From NCBI GenBank assembly GCA_026419775.2, contig JAOPGA020001789.1, forward strand, positions 62,001-126,000: DNA of 64,000 bases, given 5' to 3'. The DNA comes from Acrasis kona (lineage: Eukaryota; Heterolobosea; Eutetramitea; Acrasida; Acrasidae). The notes under the pieces were generated by a model, which saw nothing but the letters and a program-made list of their open reading frames with translations, was not told the origin of the DNA and ran no database searches. Position 1 is the first letter of the stretch. Every line of letters begins with the position of its first letter. Below are positions 55,786 to 64,000 of the stretch, piece by piece. Made by a program: the position numbers and the translations under genes.

Positions 55786-58700
55786 TTATTTAAAATATTC
55801 ACTAACATGATCTCCACCACCATGCTCCTGTTGCTGCTGCTGCTGCTGCATTGGCATCTGACGCTGCTGATGGAACTGAAATTGTTGCATACCTTGTTGT
55901 TGCTGATGTTGAATTCTTTGTAAATTTCCATTCTGCTGCAATTGTTGATTATGATTTACAAATTGAAAACGCGTGTTGGGATTATTGTTGTTCGCATATG
56001 GATTCGCATTATTCAACAAACCCATCATGGTAGTTGGCATGGGCGGTGGTGCCACTTGCCTATGACCCTGCTGTTGATTATTCGCGCCATAGTTCAAAGG
56101 AACGTGATGCATACTCGTGCCCTGCACAATCGCTCTGTTCAATCCACCACCACCATTTCCTCCAACATTGACGTGATGATGACTATTACTGCTCTGCTGT
56201 AGTTGCTGTATCAATGGGTGATTCACCATTCCCTGTTGCTGTTGTTGTGGTTGATGAATGAATAAATTGGTATTGTGTTGAGGCGTTATTGTGGTATTGG
56301 TATTTGTGGCAGCGTTAAATCCACCGCCCATGTTCCATTGGAATATAGGAGGTGCATGTGCCATGTTACCCTGCGATAGGTTGTATAAATTAATTTTACT
56401 ACCACCAGCGGACATGACTCCAGTGTGTGGTATTTGTTTTTTATTAAACCTTGGAGCGGTTGATTTCTTCTTCCTACCTCTTTTGCCACGATGATCGTCA
56501 TCGTCGTCATCTTCATCATCTTCGTCTTGATCATCGTCGTCTTGGTCCTCTTGTGATGAATACTTTGCATCTTCGTCATCGTCGTCATCTTGTTCCTCTT
56601 CGATATGATAATCATCATCATCATCATCAGATGCAGCATTTGCTTTGTACTCTTCGTCTTCATCTTGATCAGCGCTCTTCTTTTTCTTTTTAGAAGACGA
56701 CGACGATGATGATGATTTCTTTTTTGACTTTTTAGATTCTTCAGGTTCATCATCTTCATCGTCCTCCGATAGGTGCTCCAATTCTGCATAAGACGTTCTG
56801 TTTTTCAAACCTCTCGATGATCGAGTGCGACTTGCTGGCGTCGTGTTATCCTCTGGTGGTGGTGGTGGTGGCGTTGATTGTTGAGGCGTGAATGGCAATT
56901 GGTGAATGGTAGATGATGATTTGGTGGGTGTGTTCATGAACATGGGAGATGATTGTGTTAATAGTGTTAACATTGATGTTGTGCCGTGTGGTTGTGTTGG
57001 TGGAGTGAATAACATTGAATTGGGCATGGGTGGTGGTGGCACTCTGTTAGGCGTTCTCATGTTGTTGTTGTTGTTATGATGAATCAACGAAGAAGCAGCA
57101 GAGGGTAGTGGTGGCAATGATGGATGATGGTTGTTGTTCATGGGCGAATACACTTGGATGGGATTGTTGGGATTGGTGGATGATTGGAATGATTGTAGTT
57201 GCTGTAACTGATATTGTTGTTGCTTCAACATGATCATTTCGCGTTGCTTGTTTTGTTCTTGTAATTGCTTAGCTCTTTCTGCTTCTTGTTGCTCTCTCTT
57301 TTTTCTTGCTGCTAATTCTCTTGCCTCGTTCTCTGCTTGTTGTTTGGATCTCTCCATTTCTCTCTCCATTGCATAGGCCTCAATGTTTGGAATGAACGTG
57401 TCTCTGATTTGATCTGCAATCGATCGCTCCGATTCGAATTCCGAATCTTGCATCTTGATCACTAATTCCTTAAAGTCATTCACTGTGGCACACAACACGC
57501 TCCATTTGCCGTTCTGTACAATCGTATTGTTGTCGTCGAAATTTAGATTGGCATCATTTACATCACGATGATGATGAACATCATCTTGATTTGATTCGAA
57601 TTGAACGGGTGCCTTTTCTAAAAATAACCTTCCGATCTCTTCTCCAAAGTACCATATTAAATCTCCGGTGCTCTCGAATTTTCCTAATGGAGCGATCCTC
57701 ATGGTGGTGTCATAATGTGTTCTAGAGTACTCGATCACTCTTTGGTTGGTATCGAATTTCCAATCCATGAGCGCCCTCAAGATGATCACCCTCCATGATG
57801 CATTTAAATTGTTGAAGTCACAATTGAAGAGCGGATTGGTCTGCCACAGCCAATACTTTGTTGGTAGGGACGTGATCTTGTTCTTGAGGATGCTCATCCA
57901 CGTCGTGTTGGATTCGTCAATGTATGATAATGATTTGCGATCGATGGCTGGTCCTTTGATGACCCTGATGCAAATGTCGGATATGAGCTGATTGTATTTG
58001 GAGGGATTGAGCATTGCTGATTCAAAGTCTTGTGCGTCAAACTCTGATATTTTTAATATGGGTCGTAGTAATTTACAGCAGTAGCAAACGTAGGCGAACT
58101 CCCACATGTTGCGTAACGTTTGTGTTTCTTTTATAGTGTCTCTTGGGATGTTTGCATTGTTGTTGTTGTTATTCGTCATCATCTATCATGTTATGTTTGA
58201 AGGTGAGTGAGTGACTTACGCTGAAAGGATTGTGAATGTTGAGGTTGGGATCAGCATTGTATTGTTTGTACACTTCGCCCATTCCATCATGTCCGTTATA
58301 GACTGGAATGTTCCATTGTGGACACCTGCTTTGATAATTTTGAATGTCCGGTAGCCTTCCACGCGAAACACCAGGATAGGCGTTTGGAGGTTTGAATTGT
58401 TGTTTGATGGCTTCCCGTTGAGCCTCTGATAGATTAGAGTCGTCGTCAGGATTCTTTGGCTTTCTTCCCTTTTTGCGTGGAGTCTTGACCTCTGTGTCCT
58501 CTTCTTCCTCTAATAATTCATAATCAGTTTCATTAACCTTGACACCGTCATCTTGATAATCCTGGTCTTCATTTTCCTGTTTTGTTTTTGATAGTTTCCT
58601 CTTTTTGCTTTCTTTTTGTTGTGGTTGCGGGAGTTCAATTCCTGCAGCAATCATTGCTTCCTTCTCCTTTTTGCTCTTTCTTCCCCTCTTCTTCTTTACA

Positions 58701-59296
58701 ACGGGCACGGCATCGTCGAATTTTCTTTGATATTTTTTGCACTTGTCTGCATCTGGTAGAGATTCGATCATTCTTTGCACCTTGGGATTACTTAGACCAA
58801 AATATTCTGGACCAGATACTGTCGTGTAAATTCTACCACCTGCCTCATTGACGCGCTTGATAACGTTCGTCCAGCACCTTGTTGGGGTGCTTGATGTAAA
58901 AACTGTTTCTTGATCGTCAGAAGGAGTCACTTTAAAAACGGGTCCAGAAGGTCCCTCCTCCACTTCGCAAGTATAAATAGTTCTGTCACCTGGATTTTTA
59001 TAAGATGCATAATGGCGTTCAGCTTTGTATCCAACTGGATAAATGTATTTTTTGGTATGGTATTCTGGTTTATCCCATACAATGGTACCTATCTCTAGAA
59101 TGGAATTTATTCCTATCTTTGGGTTTCCTTCTTCAGACTCTGCCCCACCTTCATGTGGAACAAGAAGCTTTTCAACCACGACGTCACGACTCCCGTTTTC
59201 GGGATTAGTCAAAACGAAAGTTAAGCGAATGTCATTTGCTGCTTTATCGTTTATAATTGGTTCCTCTTCCTTAAGAATGTCTTCTGAATTGCTCAT
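55786..59296 (-). CDS. FYRN/FYRC-DDT/WHIM fusion protein (CECR2-like chromatin factor)
   Basis: Exon 1 (58220-59296) and exon 2 (55786-58182) join in phase across a 37-nt intron; unspliced they would be two overlapping same-strand ORFs. 1,157 residues. Residues ~70-180: FYRN and FYRC (GTIVWDKPEYHTKKYIYPVG, YKAERHYASYKNPGDRTIYT, PTRCWTNVIKRVNEAGGRIY, VSGPEYFGLSNPKVQRMIES). Then AT-hook-like KKRGRKSKKEKE. Residues ~380-620: DDT and WHIM segments like CECR2 (MWEFAYVCYCCKLLRPILKI, SWRVIILRALMDWKFDTNQR, MRIAPLGKFESTGDLIWYFG, GKWSVLCATVNDFKELVIKM, RDTFIPNIEAYAMERE). A charged coiled coil, Pro/Asn-rich linker, a long Asp/Glu stretch and a Gln-rich tail follow. No bromodomain or PHD finger is seen. 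Probable nuclear remodeller subunit. Confidence 0.85.
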
Positions 59297-60058
59297 TATA
59301 TGATACTATGGATACTACAGCAAGTTGACAGGTTATGGGTGATGAAGACATTTAAGAACTTACTAGTGTGACGTTTCCCCTCCTTAGTAATCGCGAACCA
59401 CGTCCCCACACGAACAACAGTGTTCTTCCAAATTTTGGCGCAGACAACGAAATATCGAAAAAATATTAACAAAAATTTAACAGGCAGAAATAAGAGGGTT
59501 GTGAACGTCAGGATTGCCGGTGTGGATTCAATGTTGGTAGTATGTATTTATTGATTGCGTGTTGGGATTTGCCTTCTTTGATGAGCACAGTGCTCGTAAG
59601 AGTGGGGGATTATACACAGGCAAGTGTACACAGGTAGTATATGTGTAGAAAAATACCATCAAAATCGTGTTTGGATTATCATACCAGCATTATCAATAAA
59701 TTGCCAAACATCTCATCAAATCATACGATAGTTGACTTTTCGACTTACGGAGGCAGTGTACACACGAGTTCAATATATATGCGCATGATTTGATATTGGG
59801 AAGTCCTTTGTTGAGATTGTTTCTAATTAATATAATACTCTGAAACCAAGAACATTTCGCTCATGACCCATTAATCTTTGAACAAAAGGATTTCTGTTCA
59901 AATCTCATAAACTTTTATTATCTTACATAAATTATAATACTTTAGCTCCATCTCCATCTCCTGATGCATAATGTAGATTTTGTTGATTGGCTTAGTTGGG
60001 TCGTGTTCTTCCATTTTGAACGCTTTGTACAAAGACCTCAAAGTGGATTATCCTTAAT
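59297..60058. other. long intergenic region
   Basis: About 760 bp between the divergently placed FYR-DDT start and the minus-strand gene ending at 60059. It holds a perfect 6-bp inverted repeat (GAGCAC-A-GTGCTC, near 59583) and the weak SECIS-like hairpin at 59874-59908. No tRNA or ORF is supported. Confidence 0.5.
59874..59908 (-). promoter_or_regulatory. weak SECIS-like hairpin downstream of the 60059-60665 gene
   Basis: On the minus strand: ATGA, 11 nt, AAA, then GAT, with perfect pairing TTTGAACA/TGTTCAAA between the core and the apical A-run. Spacing fits a SECIS, but there are two extra bases between ATGA and the helix and helix I is poor. Taken alone it could be a chance hairpin. Confidence 0.25.
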
Positions 60059-60665
60059 CTAACTGGCATTCTGACACCATTCGGTCAACAAAGTAGTTTT
60101 GTTCTACATGTTAAAAATTTGAATAAAATGCGCTTACTTGAAAAGCTTTCTCAACTTGAAGTTCGTAGTATTTCTCGCCATACTTCGCGCTAGCCTCTTG
60201 ATGATAAACTTTAATACAGATGTGATTTCTTTTGCATCAGTCTTTTCCAGGTATTATATTGACATTAGTTCCCTTCTTGGCTTCTTGGGCGAATGTTAAT
60301 GGGAAATCTTTGTAGTACTCAATTAATTTATCATCTGGAATAAATTTCAAGAGCGAGAATGAGAAGAAGTTGCCTGCAATACCCCAAACCACAGGAATCA
60401 TGTTTCCATTGTGAATGTTTCTTTCGCATGCTGCCACCATTGCTGCTTGCGTTACACCTTGCCCGATAGTTTGGGCACTTTTGAAAGAGCATGACGTTAT
60501 AGATAAATCTTCTTTTTGATGACGGTACTGCACCATATTCGTCACGTCAACATTAGGTTTGGTCGAAACAAGAGATGAGGCAACTTGTTGATTATGTTTT
60601 GAAAATAAATTCACATCCACATTAGAATAGACTGGAGATTCTAAGTTATTGTAAAGAGCAACCAT
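60059..60665 (-). CDS. unknown protein with an in-frame TGA (candidate second selenoprotein)
   Basis: From MVALYNNLESPVYSNV the frame stays open to TGA at 60237-60239 (…VNIIPGKD-TGA-CKRNH) and continues in the same frame with protein-like sequence (VYHQEASAKYGEKYYELQVE) to a canonical donor at 60137. A 34-nt intron (60104-60137) joins in phase to NKTTLLTEWCQNAS and TAG at 60059. The TGA is followed directly by a Cys codon, giving a possible Sec-Cys pair. No family recognised. Alternatives: translation ends at the TGA, or two small indels put the region in another frame (TDAKEITSVLK). The weak SECIS-like hairpin downstream gives limited support. Confidence 0.4.
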
Positions 60666-62061
60666 GTCCAAGGCAGATAACATGCGGTCTTACAGAAATA
60701 AGATATTCACACTTTTACTTTTGGACAGCTTATGCGTAGGCATCAATGTACCCGTTCTACCCCAGATGGTTACGTACCAAATGAAACAAGATGTATCAGT
60801 GGCATCTAGTTATTTTGGGCTGATAATGTCGATGACTGCACTGATAAACTTTGTGGTATCCCCACTAGTTGGAGCATTGAGCGATAAATATGGCAGAAAA
60901 AAATTACTGCTTTTTTCAACGTATGGAAGCTCTCTCCATTATTTCATACTCTTCCTTGCCATGTATTTCTTCCAAGATGTTCGCGGAATATATATGATCA
61001 TCCTTGGTAGGATAGTTTCTGGTATCACAGCACATTCTATAATGTTGTCTTTCGCATACATTTCAGACATATCAGACAGGAAAAACAGAGCACAATACTT
61101 TGGTCTCATTGGAACTTCGTTTGGAATTGCATTCTTGATCGGTCCTGCTCTTGGTGGAATACTTGGATCTAAAATTCACTTAAGCGTGCCTTTCGCCCTG
61201 ACATCAACCATACAATTTTTAAATGCCACAGGAATGCTTTTCTTCTTAAAAGAGTCTTTACATTTACAGGACCACACCGCATCACCAGAGGACAGTAGCA
61301 ATGACACTTGCGATTCTCCGCTCGAGTCGGAAATACAAAACTCAATAAACGAGGAGAGCAAGAGTGACGAAATAGTTTTTAACCAAGATGCGAAACACCA
61401 CCACTCAGGCGAATCAATATGGAAGCGAGCCAATCCGTTAAACTCTTTTGACATTTTATTAAAGGATCCCTTCGCCACCGTTTTATCACTGGCAATGTTA
61501 TTTAATGGCATTGCACAGACGGGTTTCCAAAATGTATGGGTTCACTACACTAATCATAGATTCGGATGGAGCACGCTACAGTGTGGACTCTTTTTCACCA
61601 TTGGAGGAGTCTTTACGGCTATTGTTCAAGGCTACATGTTAAAGCACATTGTGGCATCCATTGGGGAGAGAAAATGTGTGTATTATGGATTTATTTTGAG
61701 CACAATTTTAAACTTACTTCTTTCTGTTATTAATCAAGGGTGGATGTTGTATCCATTAATTCCATTTAATGCGCTCAGTGGTGTGTCATTACCAGCCATG
61801 AGAGCTCAAATGACGAAACAAAGTCAAGGGTCTCATGTGCATGGCGCATTACAAGGTGCTCTTGCCAGTCTTCAGACACTATCCAGGATTATTGGACCTC
61901 TACTGACCACAAATCTGTTTAGATATGTAACTTCGGAAAAGTCTCTTATCGCTTTCGAGGGTGCGCCTTTCTTACTATGTGCGTTTTTAGAGTTTGTGTC
62001 TCTGGGATTTATAGTTTATGCTTTCAACAGTAGGTTTGCTGGGAAACAACAAGTCGAATAA
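60664..62061 (+). CDS. major facilitator superfamily transporter (MFSD14/TetA-like)
   Basis: Twelve-helix secondary transporter, 465 residues, single exon. The first helix begins IFTLLLLDSLCVGINVPVLP, the MFS motif A follows helix 2 (LVGALSDKYGRKKLLLFS), motif B-like IILGRIVSGITAHSIMLSF in helix 4, and GLIGTSFGIAFLIGPALGG in helix 5 is typical of drug/sugar antiporters. A charged central loop (HLQDHTASPEDSSNDTCDS) divides the halves; GLFFTIGGVFTAIVQGYML begins the second half. It resembles MFSD14/Hiat1 and TetA; substrate unknown. Its ATG (60664-60666) overlaps by two bases the ATG of the divergent gene (60663-60665, minus). Confidence 0.9.
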   Translation: MSKADNMRSYRNKIFTLLLLDSLCVGINVPVLPQMVTYQMKQDVSVASSYFGLIMSMTALINFVVSPLVGALSDKYGRKKLLLFSTYGSSLHYFILFLAMYFFQDVRGIYMIILGRIVSGITAHSIMLSFAYISDISDRKNRAQYFGLIGTSFGIAFLIGPALGGILGSKIHLSVPFALTSTIQFLNATGMLFFLKESLHLQDHTASPEDSSNDTCDSPLESEIQNSINEESKSDEIVFNQDAKHHHSGESIWKRANPLNSFDILLKDPFATVLSLAMLFNGIAQTGFQNVWVHYTNHRFGWSTLQCGLFFTIGGVFTAIVQGYMLKHIVASIGERKCVYYGFILSTILNLLLSVINQGWMLYPLIPFNALSGVSLPAMRAQMTKQSQGSHVHGALQGALASLQTLSRIIGPLLTTNLFRYVTSEKSLIAFEGAPFLLCAFLEFVSLGFIVYAFNSRFAGKQQVE

Positions 62062-62079
62062 ATTTAATGTACAATTACT

Positions 62080-62298
62080 TTATTCAGATGTTGATAATTT
62101 TTCTACGGGTACTTCCCCTAGTACTAGTTTCCTTCTAGGTACGTATACATTAGATTGAACATATTCCTCGCCAGGTCCAACGGGACTCAAAATTGGAACA
62201 ACCGATTCATCACAAGGTGAAACTGGACTTCCAAAAAGCTCATCACTAGCAGACATATACTCCCTTCTTCTCTCGGTGTTTGGTGATAGTGATGACAT
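62080..62298 (-). CDS. small Ser/Pro-rich protein (72 residues)
   Basis: Intact short ORF starting MSSLSPNTERRREYMSAS, convergent with the MFS gene (18 bp between stops) and divergent from PWP1. Rich in Ser, Pro, Glu and Val (SPVSPCDESVVPILSPVG), with SP sites; no hydrophobic segment. Could be a regulatory or disordered peptide; no family recognised. Confidence 0.35.
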   Translation of the reverse strand: MSSLSPNTERRREYMSASDELFGSPVSPCDESVVPILSPVGPGEEYVQSNVYVPRRKLVLGEVPVEKLSTSE

Positions 62299-62672
62299 GA
62301 TGTTGTTGTTTTACGTTTGTTGTATTTTAAATTGAAGATAACCAAATCAAGTAAATTCCATTTAGAACGTTACAACAGATTCTGATGTGTCGTTGAATCA
62401 GTTACAATCAATAATTTAGTATTTAATGGGTCATTGTTTGCCCTTTTATTGTTTTCATGGAGTTTATGACTTTAATACATATACTCGTATGTTGGTTGTT
62501 TGTACGTTGAAACTTTTTACTTAGTTCGGTACTCATATGGAGGTTTCGTTTAACGTTACCTTCATGCGTTTTGTCGTGCTGAGTTTTATAAATATATTAA
62601 AATGTGAATCTATTCTTGTTGAAGTATGCTTACAACATTTGTGTGTGAAATTGTTCAATTCCTTGTTTGAAG
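62299..62672. other. intergenic stretch upstream of PWP1
   Basis: About 370 bp, AT-rich, presumed bidirectional promoter region. Nothing else seen. Confidence 0.5.
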
Positions 62673-64000
62673 ATGGACGAAGTCGATGCAGGTGCTAACT
62701 TTGCGATATCATCAGTATGCTGGGTACCCCGAGGTGCCTTTGCATTGAACCCAAAGCGTACCCAACAGCCCACTCAAGAGGATATAGATAGAATGATGAA
62801 AGAGGGTCGAGTTGGTATTTCAACTGAACAAATGGACGAAGAGGATGATCAAGGTGACGCACAAAACAAGGATAATTATGACGATGCTAAAATAAATGAG
62901 GAGCTAAAAGAGTTCGATTTTGAAAATTATGACAACTCCGATGAGGAAGAGGGTGTCGACGAATATAACTTCACAGACGAGTACTTTAAATCTCTTGGAG
63001 GTCGAAACGCTCGAGCATTCAAAGACAACGCAGAGGATCCATACCTGAAAGGCAATGATTCGGAATCAAGCGACGATGAAGATTATGATCTCGATGAAGA
63101 GGACATTCAACTCTTGGCAATATCGAACGAAGAGGATGCAACCACTTCGCTACAAGTATACGTATACGAGGAAGAAGAATGCAACTTGTTCCTACATCAC
63201 GACGTTCTACTTCAAACATATGGTTTGTGCGTCGAGTGGCTAAACTACGATTACGACAAGAGTGGAGGAAAGCACAGTCTAGTCGCAACTGGAACATTCG
63301 AGCCAATCATTGAAATATGGGATGCAGACGTCATCGATCCTCTCGAACCAATCATTGTACTTGGAGAAGCCAACCAAGCAGGAGGAAAGAAGAAAAAGAA
63401 GAAACAAACTTCAGAATCACATACTGGCGCCGTGTTGGGTTTGGCATGGCACAGAACACATCACAACATTATTGGATCAGCAAGCGACGATAAGACGGTG
63501 AAGCTTTGGGACATTTCTACAGGCAAGGTCAGAACAACATTAACGCATCACACGGAACCAGTACAAAGCATCAAGTGGCATCTCGTCGAAGATAACATTC
63601 TACTCACTGGTGGTTTTGATAAAAAGTGTAGCATTGTTGACTGTGGCAGCAAAAAGGCGATAAATTTCCAAGTAGGAAGCGACATTGAAAGTATGGTGTG
63701 GAATCCTCATCAACCAAATGTATTTTCGGTTTCATGCGATGACGGAAAAGTATTTAGTTTTGACATTCGGAACAACGGCAGTGCCTTGATAAAATTACAA
63801 GCACATGACAAATCTTGCAGTGATGTGAGCTACAACAACAAGGTTCCAAACATTTTAGCAACCGGTTCACATGATGGAAAAGTCAAGATTTGGAATTATG
63901 CAGATCAAAAGTTATTGTACGAGAAGAACATGGGATTGGGAGATGTCTATACTGCTTCCTTCAATTCCGATTACTTGTTGGCTGTTGGTGGTGCAAACGA
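62673..64000 (+). CDS. PWP1: PWP1 (periodic tryptophan protein 1), 3' end outside window
   Basis: Ribosome-biogenesis and chromatin WD-repeat protein. The frame is open from the ATG at 62673 to the window edge, 442 codons. N-terminal block ISSVCWVPRGAFALNPKRTQ is the family signature, followed by a Asp/Glu-rich region. WD repeats: CVEWLNYDYDKSGGKHSLVA and TGTFEPIIEIWDADV, GAVLGLAWHRTHHNIIGSAS and DDKTVKLWDISTGKVR, VQSIKWHLVEDNILLTGGFD, MVWNPHQPNVFSVSCDDGKV, YNNKVPNILATGSHDGKVKI. PLEPIIVLGEA, then a KKKKKK-rich spacer, matches the family insertion. The last one or two blades are missing only because the window ends. Confidence 0.95.
   Translation, partial: MDEVDAGANFAISSVCWVPRGAFALNPKRTQQPTQEDIDRMMKEGRVGISTEQMDEEDDQGDAQNKDNYDDAKINEELKEFDFENYDNSDEEEGVDEYNFTDEYFKSLGGRNARAFKDNAEDPYLKGNDSESSDDEDYDLDEEDIQLLAISNEEDATTSLQVYVYEEEECNLFLHHDVLLQTYGLCVEWLNYDYDKSGGKHSLVATGTFEPIIEIWDADVIDPLEPIIVLGEANQAGGKKKKKKQTSESHTGAVLGLAWHRTHHNIIGSASDDKTVKLWDISTGKVRTTLTHHTEPVQSIKWHLVEDNILLTGGFDKKCSIVDCGSKKAINFQVGSDIESMVWNPHQPNVFSVSCDDGKVFSFDIRNNGSALIKLQAHDKSCSDVSYNNKVPNILATGSHDGKVKIWNYADQKLLYEKNMGLGDVYTASFNSDYLLAVGGAN

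Noticed and set aside
58169-58220. FYR and DDT ORFs as two separate genes
   Set aside because: They overlap on the same strand, and a typical 37-nt GT-AG intron joins them in phase.
59297-60058. tRNA, snRNA or other structured RNA gene in the long gap
   Set aside because: No A/B box pair, cloverleaf or Sm-site pattern was found by eye; only short hairpins.

Overview
The window is gene-dense nuclear DNA from a free-living, flagellum-building protist. It holds about 45 protein genes in 64 kb on both strands. Intergenic gaps are often under 100 bp, many genes are split by very short GT-AG introns, and base composition is AT-rich. All 39 introns I could place are 34-49 nt, and ten of them are exactly 39 nt. 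The mix fits Heterolobosea (Naegleria/Acrasis relatives) but does not prove it: ciliary genes (TMEM138, CFAP100, a MORN protein), a plant-type 7TM-RGS protein, a TGA-containing MsrA, an rvt-type reverse transcriptase and an RME-8 homologue. Two N bases (49127, 50879) and several one-base frame breaks, most at short homopolymers, suggest a draft assembly.

Layout. 1-8.8 kb: RPL23, UFD1, then a very long minus-strand RME-8 (DNAJC13) homologue that has lost its J and GYF domains and ends in a polyproline plus WH2-acidic (VCA-like) tail. 9-16.6 kb: small genes, MORN protein, TMEM138, ribonucleotide reductase R2, RPS16, ABCA transporter. 16.8-19.8 kb: a decayed ORF beside a domesticated-type (rvt) reverse transcriptase with one in-frame TAA. 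20-34 kb: DHHC palmitoyltransferase, coiled-coil protein, membrane-anchored subtilase, glutathionyl-hydroquinone reductase, alpha/beta hydrolase, SLC26 transporter with STAS domain, TMC/anoctamin-like protein. 34-37.4 kb: an MsrA whose catalytic Cys codon is TGA, followed by a SECIS-like hairpin, then an NT-C2 plus cyclase-homology protein. 37.6-46.6 kb: Qc-SNARE, eIF4E, CHCH-like protein, 7TM-RGS protein, DEP protein, hotdog thioesterase, ELP4. 46.7-55.8 kb: RCC1-repeat protein, secreted protein, CFAP100, tetra-ubiquitin, an eroded LRR gene, ALADIN, F-box-like protein. 55.8-64 kb: a fused FYRN/FYRC-DDT/WHIM chromatin protein, a second gene with an in-frame TGA, an MFS transporter, and the start of PWP1.

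Most genes are unrelated housekeeping or signalling genes and do not form an operon. The points worth attention are the RME-8/VCA fusion (endosomal coat remodelling and Arp2/3 activation on one chain), the probable selenoprotein MsrA with its own SECIS, the rvt reverse transcriptase, and the FYR-DDT fusion.
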